DNA of 64,000 nt from Macrotrachela quadricornifera (Eukaryota > Rotifera > Eurotatoria > Philodinida > Philodinidae). Location: assembly GCA_022393335.1 (NCBI GenBank), contig JAJEKB010020956.1:276624-340623 (forward strand). Direction: 5' to 3'. This document shows positions 33,445 to 44,907 of the stretch, in pieces. The notes beneath the pieces were generated by a model, which saw only the letters and a program-made list of their open reading frames with translations, was not told the DNA's origin and made no database searches. How positions within the stretch are numbered: the first letter of the stretch is position 1; the number at the start of each line of letters is the position of its first letter. A program made the translations under genes and the position numbers.

Positions 33445-36400
33445 ATGACTAATAACAGTGTTCTACCGACACCAGAAACAACAGACAGGGATAAAACTTC
33501 TATTCCAATAGATTCTAGCACTCGAAAGCCTTGTCGTTTAGATTGGGCAGAATCATCTTGGACACGATGGATTTATGTTATATTATGGTCATGGTTAAAT
33601 CCGATTTTAAATATTGGTTATAAACGTCAATTAACTGAAGCTGATTTATATGAATTATCACCAAATGATGAATGTAGTCAATTATTGAAAAAATTTGAAA
33701 CAGTTTGGAATAATAATGAAAATAAATATGAATATATTAATATATGGAAAATAATTATTAAGACATTTTGGAAAGAATGTTTAATAGCTGGTCTAATTTT
33801 ATTTCCATATATAGGTGCAAACATAGCACAACCTTTACTTTTAAAACAAATAGTTCTTATTATAAAAGATTTTAATATACCTTCATACATTGGTTATTTA
33901 TATGCTATTGGATTAGGTCTTGCAGCAGTTTTACAAGCAATTACGCAGCAACAACTTTGTTTTCGTGCAGTACGAGTTGGTACTCATACACGTATTGCAC
34001 TCTTATCTATTATTTATAAAAGATTATTTTCATTGCCAACAAGTGCAATTATGAAAACGACAACAGGACAAGTGATAAATTTAATTTCAAATGATATAAG
34101 TAAATTTGAAGAATTAAGTTTTTATATTCATCATATATGGGCAGGACCATTAGAAGCAGTTATTATTTTTGTTTTAATTTGGCTTGAAATTGGTATTCCA
34201 ACATTATTCGGTTATGGAATATTTTTACTTTTAGTACCATTACAATTCTTTTTTAGTAAAAAATTTAGAACATATAGACAAAATACTGTGCAATGGACTG
34301 ATAAACGTATTAAAGTTATTAATGAAATATTAGTTGGATGTCAAATTGTTAAAATGTATAGATGGGAAGAAGCATTAGAATCTATTGTTTATAATGCAAG
34401 AAAAAATGAATTCAAAAGTATTCAAAAAGCTAGTCGAATAAGAGCAATTAATATGGGCATTTTTTTTTCATCAATATCATTAGTTTCATTAGCTACATTT
34501 GGTGGAAGTTGGTTAATGGGTCAAAAATTATCTCCTGCTAATATATTTACAACTTTATCATTGTTTAGTGTTCTACAATATCCATTAACAAATTCTGTAC
34601 CTTCTGGAATTGAAAAATTAAGTGAAAGTATGGTAGCTTCAAAACGCATTAATCAATTTATGAATTTATCCAAACACATTCGTACGAAAACATTAGAAGA
34701 GTCTTCTAACACCGATCATATTCGTATTCCAGGTAGCATAATAATGGATAAAGCTTCATTCACATGGGGTTCTACTCAATCAACTGAACTAACTAAAATT
34801 GATTTGAATATAAATAGTGGTTCATTAATTGGTATTATAGGAGCAATTGGTTCATCGAAATCATCTCTTTTGGCAGCTATACTCGGTGAAATGCCTCTAG
34901 TTGAAGGTAATAGTAAAATATATGGTAAAATTGCATATGTATCTCAAACTCCATGGATATTTGCTGAAACAATACGTGAAAATATATTATTTTGTAAACC
35001 CCTTGATCAAAAGAGATATGAACGTGTGTTGAAAGTCTATCAATTAATTGATGATTTAAAAACATTTTCAGCTGGTGATTTAACAATAATAGGTGAAAAA
35101 GGTGTTAATTTAAGTGGAGGACAAAAAGTTCGTGTTTCACTTGCTCGTGCTTTATATACTGAAGCTGATATTTATTTATTTGATGATCCAATAGCAGCAG
35201 TTGATCCTATAATTGGTAAAAATATTTTTGAACAATGTATTAGTAATGAAGGAATTATAAAAAATAAAACAAGATTATTAGTTACACATCAAATACAATT
35301 TTTACCAGAATTTGATTATTGTATTTTATTAGATGATGGTAAAATAGAAAAACAAGGTTTATTTAATGATTTATTAACAATAGATAAAATAAAAGAATCA
35401 TATGAAAATCAGCAACATCATACAAATGAAACAAGAGAATCATATAAAAGATATGATAGTTATCTTTCTATTAATCAATTTGAAACTATTGATCAAAATA
35501 GTATTCTTAAAGAAGAAACATCTTTTGATGGAACAGTTAATATCAATGTTTGGTTAAGACTATTTACTTCTGGTTATGGTTGGATTGGATTATTATTATT
35601 AATATTTTTTATGTTATTAGGTGAAGCTATTTATGATGCAACTAATAAATGGTTAAGTATATGGTCATCAAAATCAGAAATAGAACAACGTAAAATACAT
35701 TATCCATATGTATATTTAGGATTAGTAATTGGTATATTAATAATTTCATTAATTCGTGCTGATTATTTTTTTCATTTAATATCACGTGGTGCATCTATAT
35801 TACATAATAGAATGTTTAAAGGTGTTTTATATAGTTCATTAAGATTTTATGAAGCTAATCCAATTGGTCGTGTATTAAATAGATTTAGTAGAGATCAACA
35901 AGTACTTGATGAATTATTGCCAGCAACATTTTTTGATACATTTCAATCATTAATAATGGTATTGGGTAGTATTGTTATTATTGGTATGTCAAATCCATGG
36001 GTTTTATTTATATTAATACCTATTATTCCAATATTTTTATGGTTAAGAAGATATTATTTAAAAACAAGTCGACATCTTAAACGATTAGAAAGTATAACTA
36101 GAAGTCCTATTTATGCATTTTTTTCTTCATCATTAAGTGGATTAATGACAATTCGTGCATTTAATATGGAAAATGATTTTATAAATTCATTTATTGATAA
36201 AGTTAATGCAAATTCTCGTGCATTTTTTATATTTAATTGTTCAGATAGATGGTTTGGTTTAAGATTAGATTTAATGACTTGTTGTTTAACATTTTTAACA
36301 GCAATTTTATCTGTTGCTTTGCGTAAAAGTATGGATGCATCATCTGTAGCATTAGGATTATCATATTGTATATCATTAACTTCTATGTTTCAATGGGCAG

Positions 36401-37284
36401 TACGTCAATCAGCTGAAACGGAAAATTATATGACTAGTGCTGAAAGAATTGATGAATATTCTCATATACCTTCAGAAGCAGGTTTTTATATAGAAGAATT
36501 GCAACCACCAATTAACTGGCCAGTTGAAGGAAAAATTGAATTTCAAAATTATAAATTAAGATATCGTTCAGAACTTGAACCTGTTTTAAAAGGTCTTAAT
36601 TTAGAAATCAGTCCAGGAAATAAAATTGGTATTATTGGACGTACAGGTGCTGGTAAATCATCTATTTTTCAAGCATTATTTCGTTTAACTGATAAATCAA
36701 CAATAGATGGAAAAATTTTAATTGATGGAATTGATATAAGTAAAATAAGTTTAAATGATTTACGATCAATATTAAATATAATTCCACAATCTCCAGTATT
36801 ATTTAGTAATACACTTCGATATAATTTAGATCCATTTAAACATTATACTGACGAACAATTATGGAATGCGTTAGAAGCTGTTCAATTAAAAACAAAAATT
36901 ATGAATTTAAAAGACAAATTAAATATAGAAATAGCAGAATATGGAAGTAATTTTAGTGTTGGTGAATGTCAATTAATATGTGTAGCAAGAGCTATTTTAA
37001 AACAATCAAAAATATTACTTATCGATGAAGCAACAGCACATGTTGATACAAAAATTGATGAATTAATTCAACAAATTTTACGTGAAAAATGTCTTAATCA
37101 AACTATTTTAACAATTGCACATCGTTTTAATACAATTATAGATAGTGATAAAATTGTTATTATGAATGATGGTGTCGTTCAACAATATGGAACACCACCA
37201 GAATTATTTACTGAACAAAATGAATTACTTGCTGATATTAATAATGATACTCCATTATCGTCTATTTCAAAATATAAAATATAG
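33445..37284 (+). CDS. ABC subfamily C transporter, ABCC4/MRP4-like
   Basis: ATP-driven export of organic anions/conjugates across a cell membrane is the family role. 1279 residues from the ATG at 33445; the frame is open six codons further up but only from a TTG. Order: TMD1 (about 85-400), NBD1, TMD2 (about 700-990), NBD2, no N-terminal TMD0, as in short MRPs. NBD1: Walker A at 466-473 reads GAIGSSKS, with Ser where the family has Gly before Lys; signature LSGGQ at 556-560; Walker B YLFDDP; switch VTHQ. NBD2: Walker A GRTGAGKS (1065-1072); signature SVGEC at 1171-1175 where MRP4 has SVGQR; Walker B LLIDEAT; switch IAHR. Total length matches ABCC4 (about 1300). Single uninterrupted exon. Substrate unknown. 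Confidence 0.93.
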   Translation: MTNNSVLPTPETTDRDKTSIPIDSSTRKPCRLDWAESSWTRWIYVILWSWLNPILNIGYKRQLTEADLYELSPNDECSQLLKKFETVWNNNENKYEYINIWKIIIKTFWKECLIAGLILFPYIGANIAQPLLLKQIVLIIKDFNIPSYIGYLYAIGLGLAAVLQAITQQQLCFRAVRVGTHTRIALLSIIYKRLFSLPTSAIMKTTTGQVINLISNDISKFEELSFYIHHIWAGPLEAVIIFVLIWLEIGIPTLFGYGIFLLLVPLQFFFSKKFRTYRQNTVQWTDKRIKVINEILVGCQIVKMYRWEEALESIVYNARKNEFKSIQKASRIRAINMGIFFSSISLVSLATFGGSWLMGQKLSPANIFTTLSLFSVLQYPLTNSVPSGIEKLSESMVASKRINQFMNLSKHIRTKTLEESSNTDHIRIPGSIIMDKASFTWGSTQSTELTKIDLNINSGSLIGIIGAIGSSKSSLLAAILGEMPLVEGNSKIYGKIAYVSQTPWIFAETIRENILFCKPLDQKRYERVLKVYQLIDDLKTFSAGDLTIIGEKGVNLSGGQKVRVSLARALYTEADIYLFDDPIAAVDPIIGKNIFEQCISNEGIIKNKTRLLVTHQIQFLPEFDYCILLDDGKIEKQGLFNDLLTIDKIKESYENQQHHTNETRESYKRYDSYLSINQFETIDQNSILKEETSFDGTVNINVWLRLFTSGYGWIGLLLLIFFMLLGEAIYDATNKWLSIWSSKSEIEQRKIHYPYVYLGLVIGILIISLIRADYFFHLISRGASILHNRMFKGVLYSSLRFYEANPIGRVLNRFSRDQQVLDELLPATFFDTFQSLIMVLGSIVIIGMSNPWVLFILIPIIPIFLWLRRYYLKTSRHLKRLESITRSPIYAFFSSSLSGLMTIRAFNMENDFINSFIDKVNANSRAFFIFNCSDRWFGLRLDLMTCCLTFLTAILSVALRKSMDASSVALGLSYCISLTSMFQWAVRQSAETENYMTSAERIDEYSHIPSEAGFYIEELQPPINWPVEGKIEFQNYKLRYRSELEPVLKGLNLEISPGNKIGIIGRTGAGKSSIFQALFRLTDKSTIDGKILIDGIDISKISLNDLRSILNIIPQSPVLFSNTLRYNLDPFKHYTDEQLWNALEAVQLKTKIMNLKDKLNIEIAEYGSNFSVGECQLICVARAILKQSKILLIDEATAHVDTKIDELIQQILREKCLNQTILTIAHRFNTIIDSDKIVIMNDGVVQQYGTPPELFTEQNELLADINNDTPLSSISKYKI

Positions 37285-38289
37285 TCGATTGGTAGTTTAA
37301 TAATTTGATAATGTTGATGTCTCATGGCATAATGTACATGTTTATCTCTGTCAATTAAGAACACTTACTATCTACTTCTTGATCACAATTTTTTTTATTT
37401 CATGGTGGTAATACTTTTTACGAATATTCTTAGATTCTACTACCTCATTTCTTCAAAAATGTTAAAGAAAATTAATGTCAATGTTTATTACTGTTATTTT
37501 CTCATTATTATCTTTTTTTGAGAACAGTATAAGTTTTCTGCTAATTAACAAAAGTGTTACTGTGACTGTTTTTTGTCTAATGTTGCTTTATTTTTGGTGC
37601 TAAGATTATACTTTACGCATCAATTCATCGTATTGATATATGTTATTAAAAGTTTATATGTATTGCTTTATTAATTCAGTCAAACTCTGGATTAATGGTA
37701 ATAAGGATTTAAATTTAAACGATTATCACAATAATTGCTTAGACATCAAACTTATTTTCGAATTCAAGAAATCTACGATGACATCCATATCCCTTCTATA
37801 TTTAATGAATGATGTGGCATAAATATTCAAGTGAATATCACTGCTATCGATCTTGCACAATATTTATCGTGTCGGAAGTTAGAATCATTAGTGGGTGCAC
37901 CGAAAACTTCTAAATTTTTTTTCAGAATTTTTGAATTTTTATTCCTTACAATAGTATAGTAACAAAACAAAAGGAAAGAAATGATACGGAACATGAAGGT
38001 ATGGATATGTAGCAAGACTATCGCTGTCCAGTACCTCAAATTGTTTTGACTGCTGTTGATCTGTGATACGTGGATATGCATGTTGTATGAGGTTGAGGAC
38101 TATACCTGCACCAACATAGTTACCTACATTCTTCATGTATCAAACATTTGACTTCAGTGGTACTTCTACATTGTAGCAAAGAAAAAACAGTTTACTTCAT
38201 TAGAATAAGTTTATTAGAAAAACTGCGACAATAAAGTTATTAGGGACAAAAAGAGTTCATGAATGAAATTGCTTGAAGTTTTCAACAGG
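37285..38289. other. Spacer downstream of the ABC gene; one short open frame
   Basis: Probably contains the ABC 3' untranslated region. On the minus strand 37939-38136 is a 65-aa open frame ending in a hydrophobic stretch (YHFFPFVLLLYY) after a polar segment; it could be a terminal exon, but no family or splice partner was found. Confidence 0.35.
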
Positions 38290-39805
38290 AGAAGTCGAGT
38301 GTGTCTCAGTGAACACCGGGACATTTGACACCATGCTCATACGGAACAAAATGAATGATTGAGTCATCGCGAACGATAATGATGACACTTCAACATACCC
38401 GACGACTATAGTTGACAGGATGCATTGGCTCGACTGTCAGATGTTCGGACCGAAGGCATCCTTTTGAATCACATAGATGAGAACCTACAAAACAGAAATG
38501 ACACAAGTTGAATTTGAGAAAGAATAAAAAAGTATACCTGACATCGACGTTTTTGACATGTCCAGTGAAGGAAGAGGTGATAGTTTTGAACGTAACACTA
38601 CATGATGCTTGAACATACTGATCCAACTGATGTTCATATCACACAGAACCTGAGATATAACAGTGTTCATTGATATCACAAGATAGCCATTCGACGAAAA
38701 AGGCATCTAGAGTGAAGCAAAATTTATTTCAGCATTCTGATCAATAACAACACATACCATTATTCTTGTCAGGATCTTTGAGCGTTTGAAGTTGATCAAC
38801 AGTGATATTGATTAGATTCTTTGAAGGGATCAGATAAGGCAGGTTAATTTTGGTTAATACATAGTTATTGAAGGCAATGGCAGTCTCATCGTCCAAGTGG
38901 TTGAAAAATTGGTTTGAGTTGGACGATGCAAATGTTGGATCAGGCGACGAGATAAACCTGGTATTGAAGGTAAGTTTGGTATCGACAGGAAGCCAGAAGA
39001 AACACTGTTCTTTAGTCGGCGTTTGGTTGTGAATCGCATATGACAGAATTGTTGCTAAAAAATGGATTCTTTCATTGGATATCAACAACAGAAGTCGCAA
39101 CCCTTCCTTTCCATGTAGATGTATCTTATTCTGATAATTATAATCACCTCAAAAATATCATCGATTCCTGCGGATTGTAACCAGTGTAAATTGATTTTAG
39201 TTGGAAAAAAATCATCAATCACTGATGAACATCAATTAGTCTGGAAAACTGATTTTAATTGCACTGAAAAATCGCACAAACAATTACAGTAGCTATTAAT
39301 CGATTTTACTAAATTCCAGTAAAAATAAATCAATAATAATCGATTAGAAAACATAGGTTCTGAGTCAAATGTACAATAGAAATCGCTTACATTTTTCGAT
39401 TTAACGTAAAAAAATCTTTTCTGCTTGATTTGTATTAGTCATTTACGCTGAAAATCAATGAAAATAATGTATTTGTTTTTCGCTGAATTTTTTTATTAGC
39501 TTGGAACTGTTTTTTCAAGTAGAATGTAAAACGAACTATATCACATACCTAACATTTCCGCAATGGAGCACAAGTTTCTTCGGCCAACTGTATCTAATGG
39601 AATGCGTTGAATAGGAGCACTCATTGTAAACTGTATGAAGTCTTAATTTTCCGGTATCAATGAATTTGTCAGTGGAGATATTATATAACGAAATGCTGTT
39701 ACTTAAAGTTGACATGTTAACAAACGAATAATTTAAGTGAGCAATGTAAAAGATATGATCGTTGTCTTTTTTCAAAATATATAGCCACGTCCGAATTAGC
39801 TTCAT
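38290..39805 (-). pseudogene. Zinc-loop (His-Me finger type) nuclease-like gene, decayed copy 1
   Basis: Minus-strand exons: 39805 to about 39548 (starts MKLIRTWLYILKK), about 39105-38757 (ends VDQLQTLKDPDKNN), about 38706-38537 and about 38483-38390. The last exon reads SHLCDSKGCLRSEHLTVEP...N.SRRVC, the C..C..HL..E...N..R..C pattern of the zinc-binding loop region of homing endonucleases (Pfam zf-His_Me_endon). It is broken: exon 3 begins AFFVEWLSCDIN in one frame but continues WISMFKHHVVLRSK in another, and a TGA follows RVC in the final exon where copy 2 has an open codon. Copy 2 lies at 43.9-44.7 kb on the other strand. Function of the live gene is unknown; the nuclease link is inferred from the motif. 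Confidence 0.6.
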
Positions 39806-40399
39806 CTTTAATTGGTTGTCTTCTACCCTAATAAACAGTCACAATGCGTCATTTTAACTTAATTGTAACAGCACTACAACACGATCAATAAGAACAATTA
39901 AAGAATTATTTTTAAACATTGAACTTTTATTGTGCCCTATCAAGGTTCACAAGATAGAGTAACGGAATATTTATGAGAGAGAACATAGAAAAGGAGAGAG
40001 AGAGATTGAGATACATGTTCCTAACGTGTAAATATAAACAATGTGGTGATAGCGACATCTATCAGAAACAAGACATTGACACGAGTGATACACATGATTA
40101 GAAAAATGAATTTAATAATAAATATTATGAAATATTAAAGAGAAGTTTATATACGAAGAAATTTATATATTCAATTGAGCGACGAAAATACTCATGTTGT
40201 CTAATGTTATTGTTCCTAAATTTTATCCAATCATTTTGGCTGTGTTGAGCTCTTTGTGCTAATCTATTTGGGAAGTTCGCTGATATTGCACTGCTTTTAG
40301 TGAGTTTTTAGATGATATGAGAATTTCTTTCAATATTTGAAGATGTAATCGTATATGATTCTTTCTTAACTAATTATTATGGTCGAAATATCATCCCAT
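39806..40399. other. Spacer between nuclease relic and LINE 3' end
   Basis: About 590 bp. 39990-40010 is a short (GA)n tract. No gene supported. Confidence 0.4.
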
Positions 40400-40690
40400 C
40401 CAAATAATCCATATATTTTTCGTATTCTTGAACAATATACCAAAATTTATTTTTGTTTCTGTTTTCCAAAGAGGTAAAACCACGTTGAAAATAGTCAAAA
40501 AGAGATGTGGAAGGACGAAGACGGAAAATATTCTTCTGCAATTATTGTTTTTTCTTGGTAAGTTTTTTTAAACAGAATGCTCATTGTGTTATATATCTTT
40601 CTAATATTATTGATTTTGGAGTTAATATAGTCACTCCAACCTAGTTTTGTTGTTATCTGAATACGTAAATATTTGAATTTATTTACGAAT

Positions 40691-42560
40691 TCATTCTTTT
40701 TGTTTTTTGTAATCTATTTTATGTATTATTGGTACCACTACACTATGAATTATCATTCCTTTCGTTTTAAGTACATATACGGGAAGTATAGTATTATCTG
40801 AAAATTGTTCTAATTTTGCCATAACTGTTCTAGCTTTTTCTTCTAGATCTTTTATATTCAATGAAAATCTTTTCTCTAGTGATTTAAGTAGTAATAACGC
40901 TAAATCGTCTGCAAACAAATGGGAAGTGATTTGGGAGAAAATATCCAGTAAGAAATGTACGTGTGCTCAAAATAGTATCGCTATAAGAACGGATCCTTGA
41001 GGTGCTCCTACACACATTTTAATCGTTCGAAAAGATGCTTCTCCATGATGTATAGCAAGCGTTCTTCCTTTTAGCCAGGAAGTAGTCCATTTTTTGAGAG
41101 GTAGTGGCATTTCAAGTTTTATTAGAGTAGATATTAATGATGGATACCATATCTTATCAAAAACAAATAAAAAATCAACAAAAATAACTAGTGCTGATCT
41201 GTTACATGCTGCTGTATCTAATCTTATATCCTCTATCAGTGATATAATTCTTGTGTGAAGTCTTTTTTGAGCAGAAAAACTTGATCGTTCATCAATATAG
41301 ATGTTCTTTTCTTCACACCACTTCATTATTCTACGATGTATGATACGTTCATACCATTTACCAATTTTAGGTAACAATGAGATAGGTCTTAGCTTATTTT
41401 CTGACGGATAAAATCCATCTTTAGCAAGACAAACAACTTTAGCATGTTTACTACTCTTAAAAAATTCACCTTTCGAAGATATTTATTGAAAAGAATTGTA
41501 ATAGTATTCATATATTCGAAAGGAAGTTGTTTCAACATGAATGCTGATGTATCAGTACTATCTATAGATTTTTTTCTCTTAAATTTCTTTCATTCGTCTA
41601 TTACTTCATTTATAGTAATTTTATTCAGTGGAATATGTGGTATATAGTTAATCTGACTAATTTTTTCTATTGCTTCGAGATGTATTGAATTTTTTGGATT
41701 GAACGTTGGTTCTTTAAAATGATCTTCATAAAAATTTGCAAGTAAGTCAACTACTTCGTGTGAGTCTGTTATCTTTTCATTATTCTTTGATAGTCTTCTA
41801 AAAGAAACAGTAAAACTATGAAATGTTGGTTTGACATATTTCCAAATATTGTGAATTTCATCTATCCAAGCTAATTTTCCTTCTCTTTGATTATGTAAAT
41901 AATGAATGCGTTCGCTTAAGTAAATTTCTTTGTTTGATAAAAAATATTGTAGATTGTATGTATTTCGATTATTTTTGTATGTACTTATGGCTCTAATAGT
42001 AGATTTCGCTAGAAGAACAAGATAAAGTGACCACGGTGGTCGATCTTTATTAGTTATTTCATATATACTACATCTATCCCATAATGCCGATGGTAACATT
42101 GAAAATAGATTGAAGAGATTTTATTCATCTGAGTTGTATACAACAGATAGCCAATACGCATATACTAATCTTAGAAACAAAGAAAAAAGTTTCCAATTTG
42201 TTTTCCTAAAGTATTGATCTTCAACTGTTATTGATGATTGAAAAAAACTCGGATAATGATCTGATGTACCCTCATCTAAGACTTCTGAAGTCCAACCTGA
42301 GACATCGTTTGAGATGTCAAAATCTATAATTGAATCCGATCTTTTGGATGTTCTTTTATTCGGTAATATTATTTCGTAGTTGTTGCTTCCTAACTACTCA
42401 TGCGTATATGTGTCACTTTGATTATTTCTTTTAGAATTCCAATCGGTGTGTTTAGCATTGTGATCTCCGAAAATAAAAAATCGTTTAACTGTGTGCTTTG
42501 ACAAAAGATGAAAAGGTGATGTTTCCTGGAGGAACAGAAATAGCATCTACATGTATATAC
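40691..42560 (-). pseudogene. ORF2 (endonuclease-reverse transcriptase) of the Jockey/CR1-type LINE
   Basis: Endonuclease traces: FGDHNAKHTDW (the GDFNAKH..W block) near 42475-42440, SGWTSEVLDEGTSDHYPSFF near 42305-42250 and FRKTNWKLF near 42210. The RT starts with long frames 42099-41590 and 41377-40967: KWYERIIHRRIMKWCEEKNI, ALVIFVDFLFVFDKIWY, WLKGRTL and VGAPQGSVL. The catalytic box FADDLALLL is intact at 40918-40890. A 70-bp region between the two frames carries a break. Confidence 0.75.
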
Positions 42561-42563
42561 AGT

Positions 42564-43697
42564 TTATTGTGATAAAGTCACTTTAGCTAAAATATAATTA
42601 AGTTCCTTCTCTTTTATATTATAGTTAATATTATGCTGATGTAGTATCATTACTTCTCTGAATGAATTTGTTCCTTCTTGACCGATAGAGATATAGTTTG
42701 GAAAAATAATATTTTTTCTTATAGCTGTTCCTACTCCTGCTAGTACACAATGTTGAACAGGTAGATGTTTAGATTTTGCAACGTGTATAGTTTTATTATA
42801 TATTGAGTCAGGATACTTTTGATTGTCGCACAGGAAAACAAAAAAGTTCGATATGTCGAGTGAAATATAATAAGTCGCCATTTGTATCAATGTACCAGTG
42901 ATTGAAGCCCAATGGACGTTCATAATGTTTATTTATACAACGAAAATCTTTATCAATCATAGTCAATAATGTTTTGATTATCTCTTTTCCAATTTTTATC
43001 TCAGTTACTTTAGGTTCACAGATGTATCTTAGTGGAGATAAATGATTTTCAACAGCATAGTGTAATGCTTGTTGGGAGATTTGAACCATTTCACTATGTG
43101 AATTATTTCCTTTGTGATTTTCATTTTTCTTTTCTATTATAGGTACATCAGGTGAATTATAATTATCTATTGATTCATTTATATCTTCTATTAGTCTATT
43201 GTTATTATTTCTTTTATTAATATTGTGTTGGTTACTCCTTGAAGGTGTTGGAGCAATAAATACGATACCATCACTGTTACTATTGTTCATTCTGTTGCTT
43301 TTATTCACGAATAGACATCCAATTGATATATTAGCCGTTAACGAACTATTCTGATCAATAGTCAACTTTTCTATATTAATATTGTCGTTTAATCTTTGTT
43401 TTTTTTATTATATCTGTGATTAACAGTAATAAATTTATCTGTATCACCGTTGAAATTATCGCTTTTATTATTAATGTTTTCATCGCATTGGCTTGTTGAA
43501 GTAAGTTGTCTTTTGAATGAGTTATTTTTGCTGTTTGAATCTGAATTTCTTTTTTGTAGTATCTTTCTGTCAAATGTTTCATTTATTGTACCATGCTGTC
43601 GAATCATTTCCATTATAATTTTACCGTTTGAGTCGCAATATTTGTCCTTTTCTTCATTGGTCATGCGTTTAAATTGATCATATGTATATTGTGCCAT
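42564..43697 (-). pseudogene. ORF1 (gag-like) of the Jockey/CR1-type LINE
   Basis: Starts MAQYTYDQFKRMTNEEKDKY at 43697. The frame shifts near 43390 in an A-run, goes on in 43365-42808 (Asn/Ser-rich segment, then SPLRYICEPKVTEIKIGKEI and RPLGFNHWYIDTNGDLLYFT), and shifts again near 42830 to FVFLCDNQKYPDSIYNKTIH, ending near 42564. No zinc knuckles were seen. Such sequences lie just upstream of EN-RT ORFs in bdelloid LINEs (from general knowledge); RNA binding is inferred. Confidence 0.6.
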
Positions 43698-43859
43698 TAA
43701 AGCTTAATTAGTTTTAATTTTTTGTTTAAAGAAATAAATATTTTGCATTATGTGTGATACATATAGTATATACACATAAGAGGAGAAAAGAAAAGTACAC
43801 CTTACTGCCGGCGTGCAATGGGAAAAATGAAGAGCAATTGAAGATTAGAATAATGTTAC

Positions 43860-44703
43860 GTTTTGTCAGCCACCGATATGACTGAATTGATATATAAAAG
43901 GCTCACTATCTTCTTTGCACATCATTTTCAAGCGCTTTCATATTACATTCATTCTAATCTACATTTAACGAAAATAATCATGCTCAAAGGTGCTCGCGCC
44001 TTCAGCGGTGATTCTCCATCTCGGCAGCCTTCAATCACGACATAGTTACTTCCAGCAAGCTTTCTCGTTTAATCAATCCGAAGAATCTTCAGAACTGCAC
44101 TATTGATCAACTTCAAACATTCACAAATCTTGATAAACAGCATGACGGTAACTCTGTTCGTACCTCGTAATGTTGAGCTATGTTTCTTTTTTTAGGTAAA
44201 TTCTTCGCTGAGTGACTCTCATGCGATATCAATACTGTTCACATCTCTAATCCACCCATTTGTCATCTTGCTACTTGGATTTCACTAAACACCAAATATT
44301 CCTCTATCCGTGATGTAATGGTTCAATTTTCCAAAGTAAAGAACGTCTCTCAATTCGGTATCTGTAAACATTACGTGGTTCTTCGATCCAAGATTTCACC
44401 CTTGCCTTCTTTGTCAAGCAACCCAATATCTTATTCGAATATGTAAGATATTGTGTTATTCGCAGAAATATATTACTGCCTTTGTTTTCCAGATTCCCAC
44501 CTCTGCGACTGGTCTGGCTGCCTTCGTGAGGACCATTTGGAGGTAGAGCTATACTCCATCAATTCTTCAAGTAAATTTTGCTCTGGAGTTGTATTGATCA
44601 TTCTCAAAAACTGCATCATCCAAGTGGAGTATTGCCAACACAGCTCTGAACACCAAGACCCAAATGGCGACCCTCTTCGTTTTGCCTGTCGTAAAATTTG
44701 AGT
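43860..44703 (+). pseudogene. Zinc-loop nuclease-like gene, decayed copy 2
   Basis: Plus-strand relatives of the 38.3-39.8 kb gene: near 44080-44150 LINPKNLQNCTIDQLQTFTN, an intron with donor GTAACT and acceptor TTTTTTTAG near 44195, then KFFAE-stop-LSCDIN (Trp to TGA), KHYVVLRSKISPLPSLSSN, a further intron to TTTTCCAG near 44491, and SHLCDWSGCLREDHLEVEL...NSSSKFC. The downstream part reads IIQVEYCQHSSEH...ACRKI and ends at about 44703. The second splice joins out of frame, so at least two lesions. The N-terminal exon equivalent was not clearly found. Confidence 0.6.
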
Positions 44704-44907
44704 CATTAATCTAGATTAGTATTCATTTCGTGTATGTAAATATATGTTCAAATAAATATTTATCAAAATAAATTTACTTTTTGAAAAATTTTCAACATGA
44801 TTGCAATGTATAAATAGTATTCAAATGACTTTGAATATCATTTGAACTAGAATAAGTAAAACGAATAAAGCGAAGATGTTATGCTAAATTAATTAACTAA
44901 GAACAAC

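Larger units (their letters stand above)
40400..43697 (-). mobile_element. Jockey/CR1-superclade LINE, nearly full length, decayed
   Basis: Minus strand order: ORF1 (43697 to about 42570), endonuclease (about 42560-42120), RT (about 42100-40690). The 3' boundary is approximate and no poly-A tail was fixed. Frames are broken several times. The arrangement of a gag-like ORF1 and an EN-RT ORF2 fits Jockey/CR1-type non-LTR elements. Confidence 0.75.
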
